From UBA1822 sp963634795 (lineage in GTDB: Bacteria > Bacillota > Negativicutes > Veillonellales > Dialisteraceae): a stretch of 9,617 nucleotides of DNA. Below are positions 1-5,775 of this stretch, in pieces (within the stretch, counting starts at the first letter, position 1; every line of letters starts with the position of its first letter). The notes under the pieces were generated by a model, which saw nothing but the letters and a program-made list of their open reading frames with translations, was not told the DNA's origin and made no database searches. The stretch covers positions 1-9,617 of the forward strand of contig CAVHDO010000055.1 of NCBI GenBank assembly GCA_963634795.1, written 5' to 3'. The position numbers and the translations under genes are program-made.

Positions 1-464
1 ATCGCCCGCTCGAAGACGAAAAATTGCAGCAAATTTTGGAAGCGGGCCATGCCGCGCCGACGGCGAAAAATTTCCAGCCGCAGCGGATTTATGTTTTGAA
101 ATCTCCCGAAGCGCTCGCGAAAATGGACGCCTTGACGCCGTGCCGCTACGGCGCGCCGGTCGTCCTGCTCCTTGCCTACGACACCAACACGGAATGGAAA
201 AACGAACTCGAGCCCGGCATTCACTCCGGCGTGGAAGACGTCAGCATCGTCGCGACGCACATGATGCTCGAAGCCTATGACATCGGCGTGGACAGCATCT
301 GGATCAACCGTTTCGCCAATGCAAAAGCCGAGGAACTTTTCGGCCTTCCGAAGAACGAAAAAGTCGTCCTCTTCCTGCCGCTCGGCTATCGCGCAGACGG
401 CGTCCGCCCCGCCCCGCAGCACACGCACAAGAAACCGCTCGAAGACATCGTGCGCACGCTCTGA
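1..464 (+). CDS. Nitroreductase family protein, 5'-partial
   Basis: This is the C-terminal ~153 residues of an FMN-dependent nitroreductase; the reading frame is open from base 3 back through the window edge, so the true start lies upstream. Internal TTG/ATG codons are not the start, because the residues before them (RPLEDEKLQQILEAG) are typical of the family N-terminus. The stretch APTAKNFQPQRIYVL is the conserved FMN-phosphate/ribityl-binding region. SGVEDVSIVATHMMLEAYDIG is the central dimer-interface helix, and the SIWIN segment and LPLGYRAD near the end are also family-typical. Such enzymes reduce nitro or quinone-like compounds with NAD(P)H in the cytoplasm; the physiological substrate cannot be read from sequence. 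The stop codon overlaps the next start by one base (TGATG), so the two genes are likely co-translated. Confidence 0.9.
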   Translation, partial: RPLEDEKLQQILEAGHAAPTAKNFQPQRIYVLKSPEALAKMDALTPCRYGAPVVLLLAYDTNTEWKNELEPGIHSGVEDVSIVATHMMLEAYDIGVDSIWINRFANAKAEELFGLPKNEKVVLFLPLGYRADGVRPAPQHTHKKPLEDIVRTL

Positions 465-1405
465 TGAGTCAAATTTTTTACGCGGGCCTCTCCCGCACCG
501 AAGCCGAGGACGCCTATGCCGCGTGGCTTTTGGGGAAACGACCGCCGCACGCCGTGACACTTTCCGGCGGCCGTCTCTGCCTCTCCCCGCCACTCTCCCG
601 TCCGACGCAAGCCGTGGAAACGAAAATTTCCGGCATGCCCGCTGCCACGACGGAAAATGAAACCGTCACCGCGTCCGCTGCCCGAAACTTTTTCGCGTGG
701 CACCGTCTTCCCGGCCGCCTCATCTGCGCGCAAGGCCCCGCCGGTCTCCTCGTCTGCGACAAAGCGACATGGGATGCCGCGACCGCCGAATTTTCCTGGA
801 CGCCGCTCGCCTTCCCAAGCCTTCTGACCGACGTCCTCACCGAAAAAGAAGCCGCGGATTTTTTAGGCATGCCCGAAAAGGAACTCAAGAAACAAAGAGA
901 AACCGGCGCCTTCCCACAGCGTCTCTGGAAACCCTCCGGCCAAACGGCACTCTACCTCGCCTCGTCCATCGAAACAATGAAAATCGAAAACGGAGCAAAA
1001 ATCAATTTCAATGCCGACCGGAATGCAAATAAAATTTCTTCCGGAGAAAAACTCCCACTTTCCCAAAATCCTTCCGGTGACAAAATCTCGGCAACCGCAA
1101 ATTCTTCCGAAGAAAAAAGAAAAAGCAATGGCGCCGATTCCGTTTCCGAAATCAACATCTCGAATCGCGCACTGTTGCCCCTTCTCCTCGTCTTCACCCC
1201 GCCCGAAGCCGCGACAATCTGGGGCCGCGCCTCCGAAGAAATCCGAAGCGCCGCCGCCGGAGCCGGTCACCGCGCCGCGCGCCTTGCCGCCGACGAAACC
1301 CGTCAATCCGGCCGCCACCGCCTCATCCCCCGCGCCGCCCTCGAAACCCTCTTCGGCGCCCCGGATCCAACTGCTTGGCGAAAGTTTATTTCACAATTTC
1401 TGTAA
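464..1405 (+). CDS. Hypothetical protein with two excisionase/AlpA-like helix-turn-helix segments
   Basis: This 313-residue protein is not assignable to a named family with confidence. Residues ~123-172 (LTEKEAADFLGMPEKELKKQ followed by an aromatic/Gly turn and YLASSIE) have the layout of an AlpA/excisionase-type helix-turn-helix. Residues ~244-298 (FTPPEAATIWGRASEEIRSA, then RQSGRHRLIPRAALETLFG) look like a second, divergent one ending in the 'G-x-x-L-I-x-x-x-A-L-E' strand-helix common to these DNA-binding modules. Residues ~62-110 might be a third degraded copy. Between the HTH segments lies a polar, Ser/Asn/Lys/Glu-rich linker (~175-232) with three degenerate 11-residue repeats. There is no signal peptide or membrane segment. 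The ATG overlaps the nitroreductase stop, implying translational coupling. A DNA-binding or regulatory role is inferred from fold resemblance only. Confidence 0.72.
   Translation: MSQIFYAGLSRTEAEDAYAAWLLGKRPPHAVTLSGGRLCLSPPLSRPTQAVETKISGMPAATTENETVTASAARNFFAWHRLPGRLICAQGPAGLLVCDKATWDAATAEFSWTPLAFPSLLTDVLTEKEAADFLGMPEKELKKQRETGAFPQRLWKPSGQTALYLASSIETMKIENGAKINFNADRNANKISSGEKLPLSQNPSGDKISATANSSEEKRKSNGADSVSEINISNRALLPLLLVFTPPEAATIWGRASEEIRSAAAGAGHRAARLAADETRQSGRHRLIPRAALETLFGAPDPTAWRKFISQFL
1027..1125 (+). repeat. Degenerate 33-bp (11-codon) tandem repeat, three units
   Basis: Within the linker of the HTH protein, the core ttccgg/ttccgg/ttccga recurs at 1039, 1072 and 1105, exactly 33 bases apart. 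It encodes the in-frame units NKISSGEKLPL, SQNPSGDKISA and TANSSEEKRKS (residues 189-221). The conserved positions are Ser-Gly/Glu-Asp/Glu-Lys. The units have diverged, so this looks like an old internal duplication that lengthened a flexible linker. Confidence 0.6.
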
Positions 1406-1414
1406 AAACGCAAC

Positions 1415-1457
1415 AAAAAACACGGATCGCAAAAACTTTTCGAAATCCGTGTTTTTT
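1415..1457. terminator. Bidirectional Rho-independent terminator
   Basis: A perfect 13-bp inverted repeat (AAAAAACACGGAT at 1415-1427 and ATCCGTGTTTTTT at 1445-1457) encloses a 17-base loop. Because the stem starts with six A and ends with six T, it works as hairpin plus U-tract on either strand. It sits between the HTH gene (ending 1405, plus strand) and the convergent fic1 gene (ending 1492, minus strand), so it can terminate both. Confidence 0.88.
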
Positions 1458-1491
1458 ATTGCGTGCAAAAATGATTTCCGGCATTCTCGAA

Positions 1492-2550
1492 TCAATCATC
1501 CACCCGCACATAAAATGTATTTTTACCGACGCCTTTTTTGACGATTTTCCCTTCCTCCGTCAATTTCTTCAACGCCGCCAACGCGGACGAACGACCGACG
1601 CGCGGACAATGAGCCACGACATCGGCGCCGGTAAACGTCCCAATTTTTCCTTCCGCATACGCCCTGACCGCCTCATACGCCGAGACGCGCCGCCCCGTTT
1701 CCGAAACCGCCCCGATCCGCTCTTCCAGCTCCGTATAGCACGCCAAAATAACCCGCAACATATACCGGATAAACGGCACGGGATCGTTTTTCCCTTCATG
1801 CCACGCAACCCCCGCGTCTCCCAGACTGCCGTAATACAAATCCTTCGTCTTTTCGATCTCTTTCTCGATACTGATATATTTTCCGACGTTATATCCGTTT
1901 TGATACAGCAACAACAAGGTCAGCAAGCGACTCATTCGACCGTTTCCGTCGTTGAAAGGATGAATGCAAAGGAAATCACAAACAAAAATCGGAATCAGCA
2001 AGAGCGCATCGATTGTTTCCCCCGCGAGCGCCTTTTCATACGCCGTACACAAATCCTCCACGGCGCGCGGCGTGTCATACGGCGGCAACGGCTCGAAACG
2101 CGTGACCACAGACCCGTCCGCCCTCGTCTCTTGGATATAATTCTGGCAATTTTTGAAATGCCCTGCAAATGAAATCCGCGCCTTCTTCAAAAGATCCCGA
2201 TGCATTTGCAAAATATACGCCGGTCGAACGGGAATGTACGCATAATTTTCATGAATCGTCTGCAATACATCCCGATACCCCATGATTTCATCTTCATTGC
2301 GATTGCGCGGCGTCGTCTTTTCCGCAAAGAGCTGCTTCATCCGCTGCGCCGTCGTCACAATGCCTTCAATCTGATTGGATGCCTCCGTACTCTGGATTTT
2401 GGCGATTTCCGTCAACCGCTCCAATTCCACGGGCTTTTCCCGATAAAATCCTTCCTGCCGCCCCCGACATTCATGAATTTTCGCCACCATATTCAAAATA
2501 TCGGTGTCCCATGCTTTCTCAGCCAGCGACCGATAATCAAAAGCTCTCAT
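1492..2550 (-). CDS. Fic family protein, class II, with C-terminal winged helix (Fic1)
   Basis: This 352-residue protein carries the complete Fic motif HPFNDGNGRMSR (residues 197-208). His197 is the catalytic base, and Asp201, Asn203, Gly204 and both Arg bind the nucleotide phosphates. That predicts an AMP-transferase acting on a protein hydroxyl. Upstream of it, S58-N-Q-I-E62-G63 matches the inhibitory (S/T)xxxE(G/N) motif of class II Fic proteins, in which the inhibitory helix is N-terminal within the same chain. Residues ~285-352 look like a winged helix-turn-helix (TGADVVAHCPRVGRSSALAALKKLTEEGKIVKKG). The start at 2550 is chosen for the AAAGGA ribosome site 6 bases ahead and the FDYRSLAEKAW beginning; a longer frame reaching 2655 would run through the promoter and lacks a good ribosome site. 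The target protein is unknown. The gene appears monocistronic, with its own promoter and terminator. Confidence 0.93.
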   Translation of the reverse strand: MRAFDYRSLAEKAWDTDILNMVAKIHECRGRQEGFYREKPVELERLTEIAKIQSTEASNQIEGIVTTAQRMKQLFAEKTTPRNRNEDEIMGYRDVLQTIHENYAYIPVRPAYILQMHRDLLKKARISFAGHFKNCQNYIQETRADGSVVTRFEPLPPYDTPRAVEDLCTAYEKALAGETIDALLLIPIFVCDFLCIHPFNDGNGRMSRLLTLLLLYQNGYNVGKYISIEKEIEKTKDLYYGSLGDAGVAWHEGKNDPVPFIRYMLRVILACYTELEERIGAVSETGRRVSAYEAVRAYAEGKIGTFTGADVVAHCPRVGRSSALAALKKLTEEGKIVKKGVGKNTFYVRVDD

Positions 2551-2561
2551 CCTGTTTCCTT

Positions 2562-2628
2562 TCGTCCAATAAAATTTTGTTCGTCCAATTTTACAAAATT
2601 TTGGACGATTTTTCAATCGCTTGGACGA
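2562..2628. promoter_or_regulatory. Four-copy operator array (TCGTCCAA) over the fic1 promoter
   Basis: The octamer TCGTCCAA occurs at 2562-2569 and 2581-2588, and its exact reverse complement TTGGACGA at 2601-2608 and 2621-2628. Unit-to-unit steps are 19, 20 and 20 bases, about two helical turns, so all copies would face the same side of the DNA. In fic1 orientation they lie upstream of the -35 box, in the spacer, just after the -10 box and next to the ribosome site. This arrangement is what a cooperative repressor would use. The Fic1 winged helix is the obvious candidate ligand, but that is inference. Confidence 0.72.
2588..2616 (-). promoter_or_regulatory. Promoter of fic1
   Basis: On the minus strand a -35 box TTGAAA (2611-2616) is followed by a 17-base spacer and a -10 box TAAAAT (2588-2593), close to sigma-70/sigma-A consensus. 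The expected transcription start is near 2581, about 30 bases ahead of the ATG. The promoter is overlaid by the TCGTCCAA octamer array, one copy lying in the spacer and one abutting the -10 box. Confidence 0.78.
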
Positions 2629-2653
2629 ACCAATTTCTAAATCTCCCCACGCC

Positions 2654-2705
2654 AAAATCCCTTTCCCCTTATTTTGAATGCCAATTTAAGGGAAAATGGA
2701 TTTTT
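2654..2705 (-). repeat. Direct repeat copy 1 (cassette left end), imperfect hairpin and probable terminator
   Basis: This ~52-base element is identical to 5152-5203 for its first 36 bases, and differs at three or so positions afterwards. Its arms (AAAATCCCTTTCCCCTT and AAGGGAAAATGGATTTTT) can fold into an imperfect stem around a loop containing TTTTGAATGCC. It lies 14 bases past the stop of the GT-C gene, where it would act as terminator on the minus strand. The T run there is short (TTTT), so it is a weaker terminator than copy 2. Confidence 0.75.
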
Positions 2706-2719
2706 GTCCTCGTTTCTTA

Positions 2720-4216
2720 TTACTTTGGACGATAATAAACCAATGTACTCTCGGCGTAATCCAAATCTTTATCCTTCTCCGGCCATACTTTTGTATACTG
2801 ATGCTCATTCAAAAAGCACGAAATATTTTTATCATAACGCCCTTTTTGCACCACAATAACAAGCGGTAATTCTTTCGACAGCTGTTGCATATACTCTTCC
2901 ATAATTTTCGGCATGACCTGACCTATCGGGAATTGGTACGAATATTTCGTCGCATGCTTTCTTCTCGTCCACACGTAATAAATATCCTGATTCCCATAGA
3001 CAGAAATACATTCATCGACGGTTGTTAAATTTGTAATAACATTAGAAACCTCCTTCACCGTTTGGGTAAACTGATTTTGTCCCCGATTAGCATAATACTT
3101 TGGAATTTTCTTAACCATATCCGTTGAAGCCGGAATCAAGACAGCCGTCGCAAGATATATCCCCACCAACATCTTGATAACACTTGCAACTTTCTTATCC
3201 GGTATACTCTCCAAATTTTCCGCTACCAAGCTAAGCGGGTACACTACAGCAGGAATCAATACCATTCCATAATGTCCATAAGTCATCCCTGAAAGACATA
3301 TAAAAATCAAACCAACAAACAAATACGCTACATATACCGCATTGACAAAAAACGCCTTCTTTAAATTACAAAACAGCCCCAGGAGAGCCATAACATAAAC
3401 TGGTTTGCTACCAAAAGATAAAAAAGAGTTCAATTGCGCAGAAAGTGAAGCGCGTCCGCCTGCAGGCGAACAATATTGCATATTGAAGACGAGATAATCC
3501 TCAATGCATGCTCCCAATGCCCCATTCCAAAAAAGCCAAAGACAAAAAGGCCCTACAATACTGAAAACTCCAACCATAAACCAAAAAACAAACCGCCACA
3601 ATCGTTCCCAATCTTTCTCTTTAATTTGATAGCATAAAATCGCTACGCCAAACACGACCCAGACCGTTACCATGTTAATTCGTAGCAAGCATACCGCTCC
3701 CATAGAAAATCCGGAAACTGCAATCCTAAGCCAAGATATGTGACCTTTTAATAAGTAATCAAGAAAAATATACACACCCACAGCAATAAAAGGCATCGCA
3801 TATTCTTCCGTAAGATTGCCACCCTCAAAAAATTTGAAAAGCATACTAGCAGCGAGCAATACCACAATACCGGAAGACGAAATATTAGCCTTTAGACGCG
3901 CTGTTTTGTAAAGCATAAAAAAGGTTACCATCATGGATACGGCTTCCAATACCCAGACACCTCTATAGTAAGTAATCTCCTGCCCCAAATAATTAATCGC
4001 GTACATCAAGGGACCTTTATGATCAAAAAGATCCCTGTACGGCATGTAGCCATTCCCCATCATAAAAGCAACCGTTTTATATACACTGGAATCCGTCGCA
4101 GTAGGAGCGCACCGCCACGGATGCATCGGACTATTCAACAAAAAAAGAAATGTTAAAACAGCGATTACACCCACTGCCAATAACATCTCTCTGTTTTTCT
4201 TGCTCCAATATTCCAT
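2720..4216 (-). CDS. GT-C-like integral membrane glycosyltransferase (GT39/ArnT-like)
   Basis: This 498-residue protein has about 10-12 membrane segments (for example 11-28, 113-131, 138-155, 162-197, 206-230, 288-308, 314-332, 344-362) and a soluble C-terminal domain from ~365. Asp42 in the first external loop (TATDSSVYK), the DHKGPL motif (65-70) and GGNLTEEYAMP (132-142) match the layout of GT-C enzymes. These take a sugar from a polyprenyl phosphate on the outer face of the membrane. The start at 4216 is supported by AGGGG 7 bases ahead (GAAAGGGGAATTGAG); an in-frame ATG at 4261 lacks a ribosome site. It follows the GT2 gene by 109 bases with no terminator between, so the two probably form one transcript. 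GC content is visibly lower than in the flanking genes. Donor and acceptor are unknown. Confidence 0.82.
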   Translation of the reverse strand: MEYWSKKNREMLLAVGVIAVLTFLFLLNSPMHPWRCAPTATDSSVYKTVAFMMGNGYMPYRDLFDHKGPLMYAINYLGQEITYYRGVWVLEAVSMMVTFFMLYKTARLKANISSSGIVVLLAASMLFKFFEGGNLTEEYAMPFIAVGVYIFLDYLLKGHISWLRIAVSGFSMGAVCLLRINMVTVWVVFGVAILCYQIKEKDWERLWRFVFWFMVGVFSIVGPFCLWLFWNGALGACIEDYLVFNMQYCSPAGGRASLSAQLNSFLSFGSKPVYVMALLGLFCNLKKAFFVNAVYVAYLFVGLIFICLSGMTYGHYGMVLIPAVVYPLSLVAENLESIPDKKVASVIKMLVGIYLATAVLIPASTDMVKKIPKYYANRGQNQFTQTVKEVSNVITNLTTVDECISVYGNQDIYYVWTRRKHATKYSYQFPIGQVMPKIMEEYMQQLSKELPLVIVVQKGRYDKNISCFLNEHQYTKVWPEKDKDLDYAESTLVYYRPK

Positions 4217-4325
4217 CTCAATTCCCCTTTCCAGCCAGTTAATCCTTCGTCTCTGCAACATAACACAACCCGCACATTTGATAGATCATCCTGTATAAAA
4301 CCGCGAGAGCATTTCAATCCACATT

Positions 4326-5048
4326 TTATTTCATCATACTCTTCCTAAAAGCATAAAAATCTCCCAATGCCTTCCAACCCGATCGGACGAGTTGCGGCAA
4401 ATGATTGCAACTATCTCCCAGCAACCTCGGCTTGAAAGAAATCTCCTTGAATGCGATCTTTTCCTTATAAAAAGAAAACAATGCAACAAGCATAATATTC
4501 GGCAAATCGTAATCGTCCTCAAATCGCTTCACATACTTAGCCACCACATCCGTCTTCATCAACCGAAATGGAGCATTCGCATCAGGAACTTTCACCCCGA
4601 AATATACTCGCAAAAGAAAGCAAACCACTTTTTCCGCAAAAGATCTGAATTTCCCGTCTCCCCTTACCTTTCTATATCCAAAAATCGCATCGTATTCATT
4701 TCTCATTTGCCAAAAAGCATCAAATTCCGCCGGATTAGTTTGGCCATCAGAATCTGTCTGAAAAATATATCTACACCCCCCCCCGCACGCAACTGCATAT
4801 CGATACAATGCAATCAACTTGGGGCCATAATACCTATCTGTATCAGAAAGAATTTCAAGTTGAGAATACTGTTTCTTCAAATCCACCAAAATCGTATGGG
4901 TGGAGTCCGTGCTACCGCTGTCGGCAACTACCAATCTGGACGATTCTGCTTTTCCCTGCAATACGGGATACCATTCCTCCACGACCGCTCTAATATTACC
5001 TTCTTCGTTATAAGCCGGCATGACAATATACAGCGAATCCTTTTCCAT
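4326..5048 (-). CDS. GT2-family glycosyltransferase (DPM1/polyprenyl-phosphate type), contains G9 tract
   Basis: This 240-residue cytoplasmic GT-A enzyme begins with the nucleotide-binding motif VMPAYNEEGNI (residues 9-19). Next come VVADSGSTDST (40-50) and the metal-binding/catalytic QTDSDGQ, with Asp99 and Asp101. The length and the absence of membrane segments fit the soluble branch of polyprenyl-phosphate sugar transferases, which would make the lipid-linked sugar used by the adjoining GT-C protein; this pairing is inferred. The ATG at 5048 has AAGGGAGT nine bases upstream. Gly89-Gly91 are encoded by nine consecutive G (4776-4784 on the plus strand as C9), eight residues before Asp99. In the sequenced state the frame is open. 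One extra G gives TAG after one further codon, and one fewer G ends at a TGA ~25 codons on, both removing the active site. Confidence 0.88.
   Translation of the reverse strand: MEKDSLYIVMPAYNEEGNIRAVVEEWYPVLQGKAESSRLVVADSGSTDSTHTILVDLKKQYSQLEILSDTDRYYGPKLIALYRYAVACGGGCRYIFQTDSDGQTNPAEFDAFWQMRNEYDAIFGYRKVRGDGKFRSFAEKVVCFLLRVYFGVKVPDANAPFRLMKTDVVAKYVKRFEDDYDLPNIMLVALFSFYKEKIAFKEISFKPRLLGDSCNHLPQLVRSGWKALGDFYAFRKSMMK
4776..4784 (-). repeat. G9 homopolymer (candidate phase-variation tract)
   Basis: Nine consecutive C on the plus strand are nine G in the coding sense of the GT2 gene, encoding Gly89-Gly91. It is the only such long G/C run I see in the window. Runs of this length in surface-glycosylation genes are known slipped-strand switches in Campylobacter, Neisseria and Haemophilus. 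Here either a +1 or a -1 change truncates the protein before or at the catalytic region. Confidence 0.85.
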
Positions 5049-5151
5049 CCGTTTTACTCCCTTACCAAATATTCTCCGTTCAAAAAACTACGACCTAACA
5101 GACCAAGTGTATTCTCTCATCAAATCCATACTTTTGCAAATTCTCCACAAA
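5049..5151 (-). promoter_or_regulatory. GT2 upstream region, possible weak promoter
   Basis: This 100-base stretch between the repeat-derived terminator and the GT2 start must hold the cassette promoter if the terminator works. On the minus strand a TTGCAA hexamer (5134-5139) is followed 18 bases later by AGAATA, a poor -10 match; nothing better is evident. Confidence in the exact boxes is low. Confidence 0.3.
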
Positions 5152-5203
5152 AAAATCCCTTTCCCCTTATTTTGAATGCCAATTTAAAGGAAAAGGGATT
5201 TTC
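5149..5203 (-). terminator. Direct repeat copy 2 (cassette right end) acting as Rho-independent terminator
   Basis: This is the second copy of the ~52-base repeat at 2654-2705. On the minus strand the stem AAAATCCCTTT / AAAGGGATTTT, with extra C-G pairs past a bulge, is followed by seven T (complement of 5149-5155). That is a convincing terminator for the four-gene operon whose last gene ends at 5259. The internal loop sequence, normally free to drift in terminators, is identical to copy 1, which marks it as a duplicated element rather than two independent terminators. Confidence 0.8.
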
Positions 5204-5258
5204 TGTTGTTGCTCCCATCGGATCGGTAAAATATTCGACGCCAACGACATTGGACATC

Positions 5259-5774
5259 TCACAATCTGCTTCTCCCGTCAAACGCCAAAAAATCCGGCGC
5301 GCACAAAATTTCCCGCAAACAAGCAGATAACGAAGATAAATTCACTTTTTGAAACTCGGAATCTTCCCCAAAACTCCCATTAAATTGGTATATTTTGCCT
5401 TTGTTATTCGTCAATCTCAATTCCCAGCCGCCATAGCCCGTAGGAGGAAAATATGGAATTTTTATTGCGGGGCAATAATCCTTGTCAAAAGACGTCGCCA
5501 ACGAATTCAACAAATATTTCGCGTCCTTTTGGAAAATCTTCCGGCGCTCATCTCTCAGTTTTTTATTTCGATAAGACAGCTCATGCTTTTCATCGGGCGG
5601 AGCAAAATCGTATCCTTTCCAATGCACGTGCCCCTTTCGGTCAATCGTAAGTTTCTGCTCTACCTCTTTCCCCGGTATTGCAAAGCAAGGATCGATATAC
5701 CGACTCGACCAAATACAAATTTTTTCGATTTTCCCTCGAAACGGCTCATCATACACAATTTTCTTTTTCCCCAT
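5259..5774 (-). CDS. Hypothetical protein, 171 residues
   Basis: I do not recognise this protein. It begins MGKKKIVYDEPFRGK and is charged and aromatic-rich, without a signal peptide or membrane segment. It contains WSSRYIDPCFAIPGKE (residues ~22-37), a strand-like IDRKGHVHWKGYDF, a Lys/Arg-rich helix near RNKKLRDERRKIFQKD, and a C-terminal part (YGGWELRLTNNKGKIYQFNGSF, then LSACLREIL and FLAFDG). This last part reads as a small beta-sheet domain capped by a helix. The start at 5774 is chosen because AAGGAGG lies six bases upstream, inside the end of the methyltransferase gene; an in-frame ATG at 5792 precedes that site. Only one base separates it from the methyltransferase stop, so it is the last gene of that operon. 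Confidence 0.82.
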   Translation of the reverse strand: MGKKKIVYDEPFRGKIEKICIWSSRYIDPCFAIPGKEVEQKLTIDRKGHVHWKGYDFAPPDEKHELSYRNKKLRDERRKIFQKDAKYLLNSLATSFDKDYCPAIKIPYFPPTGYGGWELRLTNNKGKIYQFNGSFGEDSEFQKVNLSSLSACLREILCAPDFLAFDGRSRL

Positions 5775-5775
5775 A

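Noticed and set aside
1375..2172. Plus-strand open frame of 265 codons
   Set aside because: It is antisense to fic1, whose protein has a complete catalytic motif; the frame is Arg-rich and resembles no family.
2562..2628. Short regularly spaced repeats as a CRISPR remnant
   Set aside because: Units are only 8 bases, in two orientations, with 11-12 base gaps over a promoter; this fits operators, not a CRISPR array.
2551..2655. 35-residue N-terminal extension of Fic1
   Set aside because: It would translate through the promoter and operator; the ATG at 2550 has its own ribosome site and gives a normal Fic N-terminus.
4262..4325. Separate promoter for the GT-C gene
   Set aside because: A TTGAAA is present but the nearest -10-like TATACA is only 14 bases away; spacing is poor, and co-transcription with GT2 is simpler.
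4392..5330. Plus-strand open frame of 312 codons
   Set aside because: It is antisense to the GT2 gene and the terminator repeat, has no ribosome site or recognisable motif, and reads through the C9 tract.
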